64,000 nucleotides of DNA. Source: Clostridium acetobutylicum ATCC 824. Its GTDB lineage: Bacteria > Bacillota > Clostridia > Clostridiales > Clostridiaceae. The position numbers were made by a program, and so were the translations under genes. The stretch spans positions 406,001-470,000 of the forward strand of contig NC_003030.1 of the NCBI RefSeq assembly GCF_000008765.1, given 5' to 3'. Below are positions 8,952 through 17,327 of this stretch, piece by piece. The number at the start of each line of letters is the position of its first letter. Within the stretch, counting starts at the first letter, position 1. Below the pieces are notes generated by a model. That model was given only the letters and a program-made list of their open reading frames with translations. It ran no database searches and was not told where the DNA came from.

Positions 8952-9593
8952 TTAGTATCCAAGCTCGTCAGCTATTATTATAATTTTTATCCTTCCCTCA
9001 AACTTTATTCCGTTGTGGATAATTGTGGTGAAGTTACAAATTCTTTTCTTACAATCACAGTCTACACAAAAACCCGTCTCAACACAAGGTGTTTCGTGTT
9101 TTATTCTTTTTGAATTCATAGGAGCAATTTCACGAATTCTTTTTAATGCAGCATCTATATTTTCTACAATTTTATTTATTCCAGCTACAATTATAACGTT
9201 TTTAGGTCCAAAAATCATTGGAGCTACTCTATTACCAGTACAGTCAGTATTAACTAGTTCACCATTTTCAGTTATTGCGTTAGTTCCAGTTATTAAGTAA
9301 TCTGCAGTTAAAGATTTGCGATGTATTTCTACTATATCAGGATCAAAAGGGAGGTTTTGATATCTGTCAAAAAACTTATAATTGCCGTTTCTTAAGACGT
9401 CAACCATTCCCATTTGGCTTAAGGTGGTAGAACCTCCAATAGCAACACTTGAACCTTCTTCAATCATTGAAATTAGTTTTTCTTTAGCTTCTTCAAGAGT
9501 TTCTACGTAAGAAGCTTTAAAGTGTCTTTTATTAAGAGTTTCAGTTATTTTTTTTGCTTTGCATACATTTTTCCATTTTTTTATTTCATCCAT
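8952..9593 (-). CDS. LUD-domain protein (LutC/YkgG type)
   Basis: 213-residue cytosolic protein. Visible family features are VAIGGSTTLSQMGM, GTNAITENGELVNTD and VAPMIFGPKNVIIVAGINKIV. A C-terminal Cys cluster (C-x-x-TGFCVDCDC-x5-C) may bind metal or an Fe-S centre. LutC-type proteins assist lactate or other hydroxyacid oxidation, but this single-gene form lacks LutA/LutB beside it. The start is ATG 9593 with GGAGG just upstream, rather than TTG 9608, which overlaps the ribosome site. Its place in a pectin operon suggests a role with uronate-derived hydroxyacids; this is inference. Confidence 0.75.
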   Translation of the reverse strand: MDEIKKWKNVCKAKKITETLNKRHFKASYVETLEEAKEKLISMIEEGSSVAIGGSTTLSQMGMVDVLRNGNYKFFDRYQNLPFDPDIVEIHRKSLTADYLITGTNAITENGELVNTDCTGNRVAPMIFGPKNVIIVAGINKIVENIDAALKRIREIAPMNSKRIKHETPCVETGFCVDCDCKKRICNFTTIIHNGIKFEGRIKIIIIADELGY

Positions 9594-9662
9594 AAGATTT
9601 ACCTCCAAATTATTTTAAGAGTAGGTGATAAATGAAATTAAATTTCATCTATAATATAAAAG

Positions 9663-9713
9663 CATATAGGGTTTTAGCAAATATAGTACATGTATTTGCA
9701 AAAACCCCATATG
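9663..9713 (-). terminator. Long hairpin between symporter and LUD genes
   Basis: Imperfect 21-bp arms run from CATATAGGGTTTTAGCAAAT (from 9663) to a complementary arm ending ACCCCATATG at 9713, with two non-Watson-Crick positions. It has no good U-tract on the minus strand. It may be a partial terminator or an RNA-stabilising element that lowers expression of the two distal genes. Confidence 0.5.
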
Positions 9714-9724
9714 AATTTAACATA

Positions 9725-11266
9725 CTACACTGATAGAGAACCAGAAGTATTCTTTTTATTTGAGTAAGCTACGTTGTTGTTTCCAAAACATTTCTCGTAT
9801 TTCCAACCAGTTAGTGCTTCAACAGCTGTTTTAGCTTCAGGAGATACCTCATTTAATGAGCCACCAGCTTTAATTCTGTCTACTTCATCTATTAATAATT
9901 TGTGATTTTCTTTTGTAAGCTTAAATCTTGAAGCAGCAATCCAAGTTATTGTAAGAAGTACAAGAGGGAATACGATTGTAACTATAGATATTCCAACTAT
10001 TGCACTGTGTGGCTGGTGAGGCATATGTTTTGCTTTTGCGCTTGTACTTATGAAACCAAAAGCGCCTAAACCAATACCAAGTACCATTGATTCTATTGAT
10101 GTTGCAAGTTTACCAAATAAACCATTGATACCATTGTATACACCTTCTCTTCTCTTTAGAGTTATTGCTTCATCAATATCAGCAATAAAGCCCATCTGAT
10201 AGGTAGGAATGTAGTCAACAGCAGCCTTACCTACAATATTAATTATTGAGAACACTACAAATAAAGTTAATGTCAACGAATTATGACCTGTAAATACAAG
10301 GTATACATAACCTAAAAGTGATACAAAGATTATTACTATTCCTAGTTTAAATGTTTTAGGAGCACCAATTTTGTATGCAAGTAATATATATGCTAATAAT
10401 GCAATACATGAAACTAATGAAGAAACACCGTTTACGTTTGATACTGCAACTGTTGTTAAGCTTAGTACATATACTGCAAAGAAGGTAAGTACACCTTGTG
10501 CAAGTTGTTTGTAAACACTACCCAAGAACCACATAACGGAGTGAAGTCTGAAAGCTTTATTTCTCATACATGAAACTAAATCTATTCCAAGCTTTTTAAA
10601 TACTTCTATAAGAGAACCAGCATCATCTTCGTATACAGCTGTTTTTGGATCTCTCTCATACACGTTAAAGATAAAGAATAGTAAAGCAATTGTAGTTATA
10701 ATTCCCCAACTAAGACCTATATACCAAAAGGATTTAGTAGAGGTTTTTCCAAAGGAACCAAATATAAAACCTGTTAAGAATCCAGTAATAGTATTTGCTA
10801 TGTTACCACAATATTGTTTTCCACCGATAAGTTTTGCTTTTTCGGCAGCATCTTGTGTCATTTCAGCTGGAAGAGTTGTTCCAGGAACAAAAACTAAGGT
10901 GTAAGATACTTCATAAATCATGTTAACTACAAAGTAATAGATAAAGGATTTGCCTGATATCCATAATAGAGGGAAAACAATAGCTATTCCGATTATTCCG
11001 AGAGCGATAAAAGGTTTTCTTCTACCAAATCTCCTACCAAGTTTTGTTTTACCAAAACCGTCGCTTATAAAGCCAAGTACCGGGTTACCAACAGCATCTA
11101 TAAGCCGTGCTATTGCAAATATTGATGCCGCTTTTACTGAATTAATGCCACAGACACTACTATAAAAGAATAATAGCCATGCAGACATTAAGCCTTGAGC
11201 GCCACTTCCGAGAAAGTTTATACTTGAGTAGCCGAGTATATTGCTTAATTTTATTTTCTCTTTCAT
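9725..11266 (-). CDS. GPH-family sugar:cation symporter
   Basis: 513 residues with about twelve membrane segments. Glycoside-pentoside-hexuronide family signatures are visible: DAVGNPVLGFISDGFGKTKLGRRFGRRKPFIALG (loop 2-3), and LPAEMTQD in the middle. Relatives (UidB, YicJ, UxuT types) import glucuronides and oligo-uronides with a cation. Between GH105/deacetylase and GH28 it is the obvious entry route for pectin oligomers. ATG 11266 has AAGGGGTG upstream. Substrate assignment is inferred from context. Confidence 0.85.
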   Translation of the reverse strand: MKEKIKLSNILGYSSINFLGSGAQGLMSAWLLFFYSSVCGINSVKAASIFAIARLIDAVGNPVLGFISDGFGKTKLGRRFGRRKPFIALGIIGIAIVFPLLWISGKSFIYYFVVNMIYEVSYTLVFVPGTTLPAEMTQDAAEKAKLIGGKQYCGNIANTITGFLTGFIFGSFGKTSTKSFWYIGLSWGIITTIALLFFIFNVYERDPKTAVYEDDAGSLIEVFKKLGIDLVSCMRNKAFRLHSVMWFLGSVYKQLAQGVLTFFAVYVLSLTTVAVSNVNGVSSLVSCIALLAYILLAYKIGAPKTFKLGIVIIFVSLLGYVYLVFTGHNSLTLTLFVVFSIINIVGKAAVDYIPTYQMGFIADIDEAITLKRREGVYNGINGLFGKLATSIESMVLGIGLGAFGFISTSAKAKHMPHQPHSAIVGISIVTIVFPLVLLTITWIAASRFKLTKENHKLLIDEVDRIKAGGSLNEVSPEAKTAVEALTGWKYEKCFGNNNVAYSNKKNTSGSLSV

Positions 11267-11307
11267 AATTTACACCCCTTAATAAAGTAGATATACTTTT
11301 TCTAAAT

Positions 11308-12108
11308 TTAAGATAGTTTTAACTGCGTACCACCTTTAATTTCTACAATCTCATCGTTTACAGTGATCCAAGCAGATTTTGCTGATGGATTGTAAACAAA
11401 ATCACTCTTTGCTGAAAATTTGAGATTATCAAGTACGTTTTTGTAGTCTACTATTTCGATGTTTGTTGCATACCAAATATCGTCCTTATTTGATATATAG
11501 CTGCAGAAGTTTTCTATAAGATGCCAATTATTATCTCTATCAAATTCATAACTGTGTCCCCAAACATACATCATGTATAGATATTGTTTTTTGTATAGAA
11601 AAACAAATTCCTTAGCATGTTCCATCAAGTTATGGTTATGATGGCAGGTAGCTTTCCAAGCTGTAAAATCAGAAGGAAGATCAAAGGAATCAGAATTGCC
11701 AACTATTCTTGAATACTCTATACCAAGATATTTAAGGAGGTTTCTTATAGAATCATTGTACGAACCGTTAGGATAGGATAGACCGCGTACGGGGTATCCA
11801 ACAATTTCCTCTAAATTTTCCCTGTCCATAAGTATTTCTTTTGTTACTTGTTCCATAGGACATCTAGCAATTGTAGGGTGAGTTAGAGTGTGGGCAGAAA
11901 CCTCATGTCCACTATATAAGGTCTTGATTTCAGCCTTAGTTAAACGGTTATAAGATCCGATAAGTCCTGAGTTTATGTGAAAGGTCCCCTTGATACCATA
12001 TTTATTAAAAATGCTCACAAGTTTTTTATCAGATAACTTTCCATCATCATAGCTCATGGTTAAGACTTTAAATTTTCCGTCTGGGAAACATTTAAAAATT
12101 TTATTCAT
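11308..12108 (-). CDS. Polysaccharide deacetylase family protein (CE4/NodB-like)
   Basis: 266 residues, no signal peptide. NodB motifs: TMSYDDG (motif 1, Asp pair), HEVSAHTLTHPTI (motif 2, His metal ligands), and RGLSYPNGSYND with a later HNHN and MMYVWGHSYEFD. Family members are metal-dependent N- or O-deacetylases. Being cytoplasmic and in a pectin operon, it may remove acetyl esters from imported galacturonides instead of acting on peptidoglycan. That substrate is inferred. Starts at ATG 12108 behind AAGGAG and lies 41 bp before the symporter gene. Confidence 0.78.
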   Translation of the reverse strand: MNKIFKCFPDGKFKVLTMSYDDGKLSDKKLVSIFNKYGIKGTFHINSGLIGSYNRLTKAEIKTLYSGHEVSAHTLTHPTIARCPMEQVTKEILMDRENLEEIVGYPVRGLSYPNGSYNDSIRNLLKYLGIEYSRIVGNSDSFDLPSDFTAWKATCHHNHNLMEHAKEFVFLYKKQYLYMMYVWGHSYEFDRDNNWHLIENFCSYISNKDDIWYATNIEIVDYKNVLDNLKFSAKSDFVYNPSAKSAWITVNDEIVEIKGGTQLKLS

Positions 12109-12203
12109 TTTAAAAATCTCCTTAATGAATTCTCTAAATATTTAACTTAAATATTAATGCAATCACATTGCTAAAGGTTTTAAATTATAGTAAAAGTATA
12201 TCA

Positions 12204-13289
12204 TTAAAGTGTTTCGTATTCGTAAGATGCAAGTAAGAATGGCCCTAAGCCTTTTGGTTCATTACTTACTATTGGTTCACTTATATAATAAGCAAAGCTT
12301 CCATCTCTTTTGTCTTTACCACCAAGACCGGCTACATAGCAAATTTTATTTAGGTTTATAAGTCCGTCCTTTGTTTCTAAGATAAATTCATTTATAAGTC
12401 CTTTGTAAGCTTCTTTTGCTGTCTCTTTAAGAGATTCAGGTAGATATCCTAGCCTTACTCCTTTAAGTAATGCATAAACTATCATGGAAGAACCAGAAGC
12501 TTCTAAGTAATTTCCTTTTCTTTCGCCTTCATCTAAAACTTGATACCATACTTTGCTGGCATTATCCTGAACTTTAAGTAAAGCGGTTACACAATTATTT
12601 AATATTTTTATTAAGGCATTTCTATCCTTGTGATTTTTAGGTAAAACTTCAATTGTATCAGCTAAGGCCATAACATACCAGCCCATAGCTCTTCCCCAGA
12701 AGTGAGGTGATAGTCCAGTTTCACTGTTTGACCAAGGTTCAGTTTTAGATTCATCATAAGCATGATAGAGAAGGCCTGTCTTATTATCCTTTAAATTTTT
12801 TTCAGTTATTATAAACTGATGAGTTATATCATCGAACTCCTTTTCTTCACCAAATTCTTTTACATATTTAGCGTAAAAAGTAGCTCCCATGTATAAACCA
12901 TCTAACCATATTTGGTGTGGATAAATATTTTTATGCCAAAAAACGTTTTCCTTAGTTCTAGGATGATTATCTATTTGTTTTCTTAGATTGATTAAAGCTT
13001 TTCTATACTTTTCTTTGCCTGTTTCCTTAAATAGAGTTATTAGTATTTTTCCGTTATTAAGATGATCTATATTATATTCCTCTAATTTATAACCGTTTAT
13101 TGTTCCATCTTCATTTATAAAAGTGTCCATTGTTTTAATGATAAAGTCTAAGTATTTCTTATCCTTTGTCCATTCATAAACTTTAGCAATTCCATCTAGA
13201 GTCAATCCATATTCGTAACCCCAATGGTCAGTTAAAGTTATGTTTTTGGCTATAATGGAATCTGCCATTAATTTAGAATATTTTTGCAT
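12204..13289 (-). CDS. GH105 unsaturated rhamnogalacturonyl / glucuronyl hydrolase
   Basis: 361 residues, alpha/alpha-barrel family, cytoplasmic (no signal). Characteristic segments: WGYEYGLTLDGI, WHKNIYPHQIWLDGLYMG with the catalytic Asp, HFWGRAMGWYVMALAD with the conserved Arg/His region, and YLEASGSSMIVYALLKG. GH105 enzymes hydrate the 4,5-unsaturated uronate at the non-reducing end of lyase products and so release a keto-deoxy uronate. First gene of the minus-strand operon, with a clear promoter and LacI operator 180-230 bp upstream. ATG 13289 follows AAGGGGTGTTAC. Confidence 0.88.
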   Translation of the reverse strand: MQKYSKLMADSIIAKNITLTDHWGYEYGLTLDGIAKVYEWTKDKKYLDFIIKTMDTFINEDGTINGYKLEEYNIDHLNNGKILITLFKETGKEKYRKALINLRKQIDNHPRTKENVFWHKNIYPHQIWLDGLYMGATFYAKYVKEFGEEKEFDDITHQFIITEKNLKDNKTGLLYHAYDESKTEPWSNSETGLSPHFWGRAMGWYVMALADTIEVLPKNHKDRNALIKILNNCVTALLKVQDNASKVWYQVLDEGERKGNYLEASGSSMIVYALLKGVRLGYLPESLKETAKEAYKGLINEFILETKDGLINLNKICYVAGLGGKDKRDGSFAYYISEPIVSNEPKGLGPFLLASYEYETL

Positions 13290-13344
13290 AGTAACACCCC
13301 TTGTAATTCTTTTCTTTATGGTAATGTAATCGTTTGAATTATAG

Positions 13345-13358
13345 TGTTCACGTTATCA
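13345..13358. promoter_or_regulatory. Degenerate second LacI operator before the GH105 operon
   Basis: TGTTCACGTTATCA matches the 14-bp pseudo-palindrome TGTTAACGTTAACA in 12 of 14 positions. It lies 110 bp from the main operator, in the leader of the GH105 operon, and could act as an auxiliary site for looping. Confidence 0.4.
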
Positions 13359-13467
13359 ATATTTTAGTGTTTAATATAGAATAACACTTGCACAAATAGC
13401 AAGTTGTAGTAAAATATTACAAAATGTCATATAACATAATAAGTTTATTATAGTTAATAAATTATTA

Positions 13468-13516
13468 CGTTAACGTTAACAAAGCTATAGTAACATTAAT
13501 GAAGTGCATTTGTCAA
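13468..13516 (-). promoter_or_regulatory. Pectin operon promoter with LacI operator
   Basis: On the minus strand, -35 TTGACA (13516-13511) and -10 TACTAT (13492-13487) are separated by 18 bp. The operator TGTTAACGTTAACG (13481-13468) follows the -10 immediately, covering the likely start of transcription. The same 14-mer occurs at 14768-14781 before kduD in the same position relative to its promoter. Confidence 0.75.
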
Positions 13517-13694
13517 TAATTTGAATGGTAATTTTTATGGTATAAAAGTTAATAAAAAGAGTACACATCTATAAATAAACTCATAGTATACAAAAAACAA
13601 TAATGATATGATATAATTTTTGTATATATAGTATATATGGTTTATATAAAAAAATATATGGAACAAAGTATGTAATAGAATAGGTAGGTGAGAT

Positions 13695-13724
13695 ACCGAT
13701 TTGTAAATTTTGTAAATCGGGTTT
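13695..13724. promoter_or_regulatory. Inverted pair of kdgR-type operator sites over the LacI gene start
   Basis: ACCGATTTGTAAA (13695-13707) and TTTTGTAAATCGG (13708-13720) are mutual inverted copies. TTTTGTAAATCGG is an exact 13-base match to the complement of the site at 52471-52483, which precedes kdgA. The pair lies just before ATG 13727. It could also form an RNA hairpin that masks the weak CGGGT ribosome site. Confidence 0.55.
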
Positions 13725-13726
13725 AT

Positions 13727-14713
13727 ATGGTTAGTATTAAAGATATAGCAAGGTATTGTGGAGTTTCGGCTATGACAGTGTCTAGAGCACTTAACAATAG
13801 TGATGATATAGCAGAAGCTACAAAAGAAAAAATTTTAAAGGTATGTGAAGAATTAAAGTATAAGCCTAATTCAGCAGCTAAAAGCTTAATAACTAAGAAA
13901 ACAAATATGATTGGACTTATTATACCAGATATTGCAAATCAATATTACGCAAATATCAGCAAAGGTGTAAGTTCGTACATAGAAAAGCACGGTTATGGTT
14001 TAATATTATGTAACAGTAATAGAAAAAAGCCAAATGAGGTTAAGTATTTGGATTTTTTAAGTGAGGGCAGAGTGGATGGGATAATTATTCTTCCAGTAAA
14101 GCCGAGAAAAGAAGATTATGAAGATATATCAAGGCAAATTCCAATGGTTATGGCAGATAACTTTGCTAAGGGGCTAGAGGTTAATTTTGTAGGTATTGAT
14201 AACTACGCTGGAGCTATTAAAATTATAACGCACATGGTTAATCAAGGGTATAAAAAGATAGGAGTAATACTGGGAGATAAAGATTCTACTGCTTCTAGTG
14301 AAAGACTTAACGGCTATAAAAAAGTACTTGAGGATAAAGGTATATCATATAACGAGGATATAGTTATACACAGTAATTCAACCTTTGAAGATGGTTTCAA
14401 TATAGCAAGCATACTTATAGAAAAAGGTGTGGATAGTATTTTTGCAATAAATGATACTGTAGCCATGGGAGTTATAAAATATTGCTATGAGAAGGGAATA
14501 AAGCTTCCAGAGGAACTTGGACTTGCAGGATACGACAATATAGAGCAGGCAGCTATGCTAACAATTCCACTTACAACTGTAGATCAAGATAATAAAAAGA
14601 TTGGCACAATAGCGGCTAAAATGCTTGTAGATGCTATTAAGGGAAATGCAAAGAAAACTGAAAAGATTATATTAGAACCGACTCTTGTTATAAGAAAATC
14701 ATGTGGTGAATGA
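13727..14713 (+). CDS. LacI-family regulator of the pectin locus
   Basis: About 328 residues: N-terminal LacI helix-turn-helix (VSIKDIARYCGVSAMTVSRALN, then hinge YKPNSAAKSL) followed by a periplasmic-binding-like effector domain (GLIIPDIANQYYANI, EGRVDGIIILP, FVGIDNYAGA, AGYDNIEQA). It is divergent from the GH105 operon and upstream of kduD, and both have the same palindromic operator right after their promoters, so it is probably their repressor. The effector is probably a galacturonide or keto-deoxy sugar (inference). I choose ATG 13727, which gives the usual LacI N-terminus. GTG 13688 would add 13 residues encoded by the hairpin. Confidence 0.85.
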   Translation: MVSIKDIARYCGVSAMTVSRALNNSDDIAEATKEKILKVCEELKYKPNSAAKSLITKKTNMIGLIIPDIANQYYANISKGVSSYIEKHGYGLILCNSNRKKPNEVKYLDFLSEGRVDGIIILPVKPRKEDYEDISRQIPMVMADNFAKGLEVNFVGIDNYAGAIKIITHMVNQGYKKIGVILGDKDSTASSERLNGYKKVLEDKGISYNEDIVIHSNSTFEDGFNIASILIEKGVDSIFAINDTVAMGVIKYCYEKGIKLPEELGLAGYDNIEQAAMLTIPLTTVDQDNKKIGTIAAKMLVDAIKGNAKKTEKIILEPTLVIRKSCGE

Positions 14714-14726
14714 CTTTTAATGGGTA

Positions 14727-14781
14727 TTGACTGGAAAAACAATACGTTGTATAATCTAAGCATATTGTGTTAACGTTAACG
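14727..14781 (+). promoter_or_regulatory. kduD promoter with LacI operator
   Basis: -35 TTGACT (14727-14732), 17-bp spacer, -10 TATAAT (14750-14755), then operator TGTTAACGTTAACG (14768-14781) at about +7 to +20. The remaining leader to 15025 is AT-rich, and I see no other gene or element in the 312-bp gap. Confidence 0.75.
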
Positions 14782-15025
14782 AAAAATTGTATAATATATT
14801 TTTTTGTGCTTAAAAAGATTTTTATAATAAGCTAAGTTTTAGATATATAGGTAATTTGGATAGAAAAGATATTCGTTCTATTTTGTGAAAAAGTTACTAA
14901 CTAAATAAGGTATGTACATATAAATGAGTGTTAAGGAAAAATTTCTTAAAAATGATACAAAATTAGTTATACAACTTAAAGAGCAGGTATTGTTATTAGA
15001 CTAAAAGAAGGGAGGTTGTAATAAC

Positions 15026-15808
15026 ATGAACTTTTCTATACAGGATTTTTCAATGGACTTTTTTTCATTAAAAGGAAAGGTTGCAATAGTTACAGGTGGA
15101 AATACAGGTCTCGGACAAGGATACGCACTTGCACTTGCTAAGGCAGGCGCTGATTTATTTATAGTTACTCATGGTACTAACTGGGATGAAACCAGAAAAC
15201 TCATAGAAGACGAAGGAAGAAAAGTTGAGTTTTATAAGGCGGATTTATCTAAAAAAGAAAGTATACCAGGAATATTTGACAAATGCATGGAGCTTTACGG
15301 AAGATTAGATATACTTGTCAATAATGCAGGAACCATAAGAAGAGCCCCTATTACAGAATATAGAGATGAAGATTGGGAATATATAATAAATACGAATTTG
15401 AATTCTATTTATCATTTGAGTCAGAGAGCAGCAAAGATTATGATAAAACAAGGTTCCGGTAAGATTATAAATATTGCATCTATGCTTTCTTTTCAAGGTG
15501 GTAAGTTTGTACCTCCATATACAGCCTCAAAGCATGGAGTTGCTGGTTTGACTAAAGCATTTGCAAATGAATTAGCTGACAAAAACATTCAAATAAATGC
15601 AATAGCTCCAGGTTATATTGTTACTAAAAATACTGAAGCTATAAGAAATGATGAGTCAAGAAATAATGAAATATTATCAAGGATACCAGCAGGGAAATGG
15701 GGATATCCATTTGATGTAATGGGAACGGTAGTATTTTTAGCTTCAAGGGCTTCGGACTATATTAATGGCCATATTTTAGCAGTAGATGGTGGATGGCTAG
15801 TTAGATAA
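15026..15808 (+). CDS. kduD: KduD-type 2-keto-3-deoxygluconate / 2-deoxy-D-gluconate 3-dehydrogenase
   Basis: 260-residue short-chain dehydrogenase. The N-terminal MDFFSLKGKVAIVTGGNTGLGQGYALALAKAGAD is typical of KduD. Further motifs: NNAG, catalytic Ser in KIINIASMLSF, YTASKHGVAGLTKA (Tyr/Lys), and IAPGYIVT. It interconverts 5-keto-4-deoxyuronate-derived 2,5-diketo-3-deoxygluconate and KDG using NAD(P)H. ATG 15026 has GGGAGG. Its usual partner isomerase KduI is absent from this window. Transcribed alone from an operator-controlled promoter and ended by a strong terminator. Confidence 0.87.
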   Translation: MNFSIQDFSMDFFSLKGKVAIVTGGNTGLGQGYALALAKAGADLFIVTHGTNWDETRKLIEDEGRKVEFYKADLSKKESIPGIFDKCMELYGRLDILVNNAGTIRRAPITEYRDEDWEYIINTNLNSIYHLSQRAAKIMIKQGSGKIINIASMLSFQGGKFVPPYTASKHGVAGLTKAFANELADKNIQINAIAPGYIVTKNTEAIRNDESRNNEILSRIPAGKWGYPFDVMGTVVFLASRASDYINGHILAVDGGWLVR

Positions 15809-15819
15809 AGTTAAAATAA

Positions 15820-15867
15820 GAACGTACATAGATTTGGTGTGAGCAGATTTATGTACGTTCTTTATTT
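15820..15867 (+). terminator. kduD terminator
   Basis: Perfect 11-bp arms GAACGTACATA (15820-15830) and TATGTACGTTC (15850-15860) are followed by TTTATTTA. Confidence 0.85.
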
Positions 15868-15981
15868 ATAAAAGGATGCGTTAATTTGTATTTATATATA
15901 GTATAGTTGTATAAGTAATGGAAATAGTAGAGGAAGAATACAGTAAAGATAATGTACACCGTAAATTAAATATTTAAATTA

Positions 15982-15995
15982 GTAACATAAGTTAC
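15982..15995. promoter_or_regulatory. Palindrome before the hemerythrin-like gene
   Basis: GTAACATAAGTTAC is an inverted repeat (5-bp arms). A partial copy, GGTTACATAAG, lies at 16025-16035, just before the ribosome site. Two related sequences in one leader suggest a regulator site; the regulator is unknown. Confidence 0.3.
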
Positions 15996-16062
15996 AGAAG
16001 GTTCAAATTAAATTATTTATAATTGGTTACATAAGATTTAAATAGTTAGGAGTGGTTTTACA

Positions 16063-16470
16063 ATGTATATTGATAATCTTAAAAGACAACATACAGAGAT
16101 ATATAGCAGCATAAAGATGCTGAAGGGATTTATAGATAAAAAAATGAGTGAAGAGGACTACGCAGAAATGGCTAAAACAGTTAGTGTATTAGCTGGGATT
16201 TTAAAAGTTCATCTTCAGTCAGAGGACAAATTCCTGTATCCAGAGTTATTGAAAAACAAGGATGAGGCTATAAGTAATATGGCAAAAGAATATATAGATG
16301 ATATGGGCAATATCGGCAAGAAATTTGAGGAATATAAAAATAAGTATAATACTAAAATTAAGGTATGTGACAATGTTTTAAGTTTAAAGAAAGATACTGA
16401 GGAAGTTTTAAACTTACTTGTAAATAGGCTCAATAAGGAAGATAAAGCTCTGTATCCTTTGATAAATTAA
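16063..16470 (+). CDS. Hemerythrin-like HHE-domain protein
   Basis: 135 residues, four predicted helices. Helix 1 has RQHTEIY and helix 2 has KVHLQSEDKFLYPEL, giving His and Glu ligands of the HHE fold. In helix 4 the usual H-x3-E-x2-LYP appears as NRLNKEDKALYPLI, so the His ligand is replaced by Asn or Arg. Full-length members bind a di-iron centre and respond to oxygen or NO; this one may bind one metal or none. Short monocistronic gene with a terminator directly behind it. Confidence 0.75.
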   Translation: MYIDNLKRQHTEIYSSIKMLKGFIDKKMSEEDYAEMAKTVSVLAGILKVHLQSEDKFLYPELLKNKDEAISNMAKEYIDDMGNIGKKFEEYKNKYNTKIKVCDNVLSLKKDTEEVLNLLVNRLNKEDKALYPLIN

Positions 16471-16537
16471 GTACTATAATAGTTAAATGTAATATGATAT
16501 AATGAGCTATGGCAAAACCTAGAAATATGAGGGAATA

Positions 16538-16574
16538 AATAAAAAAGCTAATTTCAGAGAAATTCTTCTGTGTT
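16538..16574. terminator. Terminator after the hemerythrin-like gene
   Basis: An imperfect stem between AAAGCTAATTTCAGAG and TTCTTCTGTGTTAGTTTTTT, with a run of six T on the plus strand. It sits between the hemerythrin-like gene and endonuclease V. Confidence 0.6.
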
Positions 16575-16604
16575 AGTTTTTTGTTATATAAGGGAGAAAT
16601 TAAG

Positions 16605-17309
16605 ATGAAAACAGTAAATGTTCATGGGTTTGAGGCAAGCTCAAAGGAAGAATTTCAAGTAATTCAAAGCAGTTTAGTGAAGAGAATTAAATTAATAAGT
16701 GATTTTAAAGAAGAGGATATAAAACTTTGTGCAGGTGTGGATTTAGCATATTGGACAAAAGGTGAGAAACAGTATGGTGTATGCTGCATCATTGTGATCG
16801 ATTATAATACAGGTGAGATAATAGAAAAGGCCTATGATTATGGGGAGATAGAAGTGCCATATATGCCGGGATTTTTAGCCTTTAGGGAGCTTCCACTAGT
16901 TATCAAAACCGTTAAAAAGCTAAAGAATGAGCCAGATATATTTATGTTTGATGGAAATGGATACTTACATTATAATCATATGGGAATAGCTACACACGCA
17001 TCATTTTTCTTAAATAAACCTACAATAGGAGTTGCTAAAAGTTATTTAAAAGTAGCAGGAGTAGACTTCGAAATGCCTGAAAGTTTTGAGGGTGCCTTTA
17101 AAGATATTGTAATAAATGAAGAGGTATATGGAAGAGTATTAAGAACTAAAAAAGATGTTAAGCCTATATTTGTATCCTGCGGAAATTACATAGACTTAGA
17201 AACATGCACGAAAATATGCAGTAAGCTTATAAATAATGATAGTAGATTGCCAATTACAGTTAGATTAGCGGATTTAGAAACGCATAAAAGAAGAAGTGAA
17301 CTATCCTAA
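16605..17309 (+). CDS. nfi: Endonuclease V (deoxyinosine 3' endonuclease)
   Basis: 234 residues. Signatures of the family: CAGVDLAYW (catalytic Asp), YMPGFLAFRELP (catalytic Glu), MFDGNGYLHYNHMGIATHASF (catalytic Asp and His region) and KPTIGVAKSYL. The enzyme nicks DNA one nucleotide 3' of deoxyinosine in nitrosative or hydrolytic deamination repair, in the cytoplasm, with Mg2+. Start at ATG 16605 with AAGGGAG 9 nt upstream; TTG 16581 lies in front of that site. It is followed 18 bp later by the MBL gene, so the two are probably co-transcribed. Confidence 0.9.
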   Translation: MKTVNVHGFEASSKEEFQVIQSSLVKRIKLISDFKEEDIKLCAGVDLAYWTKGEKQYGVCCIIVIDYNTGEIIEKAYDYGEIEVPYMPGFLAFRELPLVIKTVKKLKNEPDIFMFDGNGYLHYNHMGIATHASFFLNKPTIGVAKSYLKVAGVDFEMPESFEGAFKDIVINEEVYGRVLRTKKDVKPIFVSCGNYIDLETCTKICSKLINNDSRLPITVRLADLETHKRRSELS

Positions 17310-17327
17310 AACTGAGGAGGAGAATAT

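Noticed and set aside
13688-13726. GTG-initiated N-terminal extension of the LacI gene
   Set aside because: The added 13 codons are encoded by the operator/hairpin repeat, and LacI proteins normally start just before the HTH.
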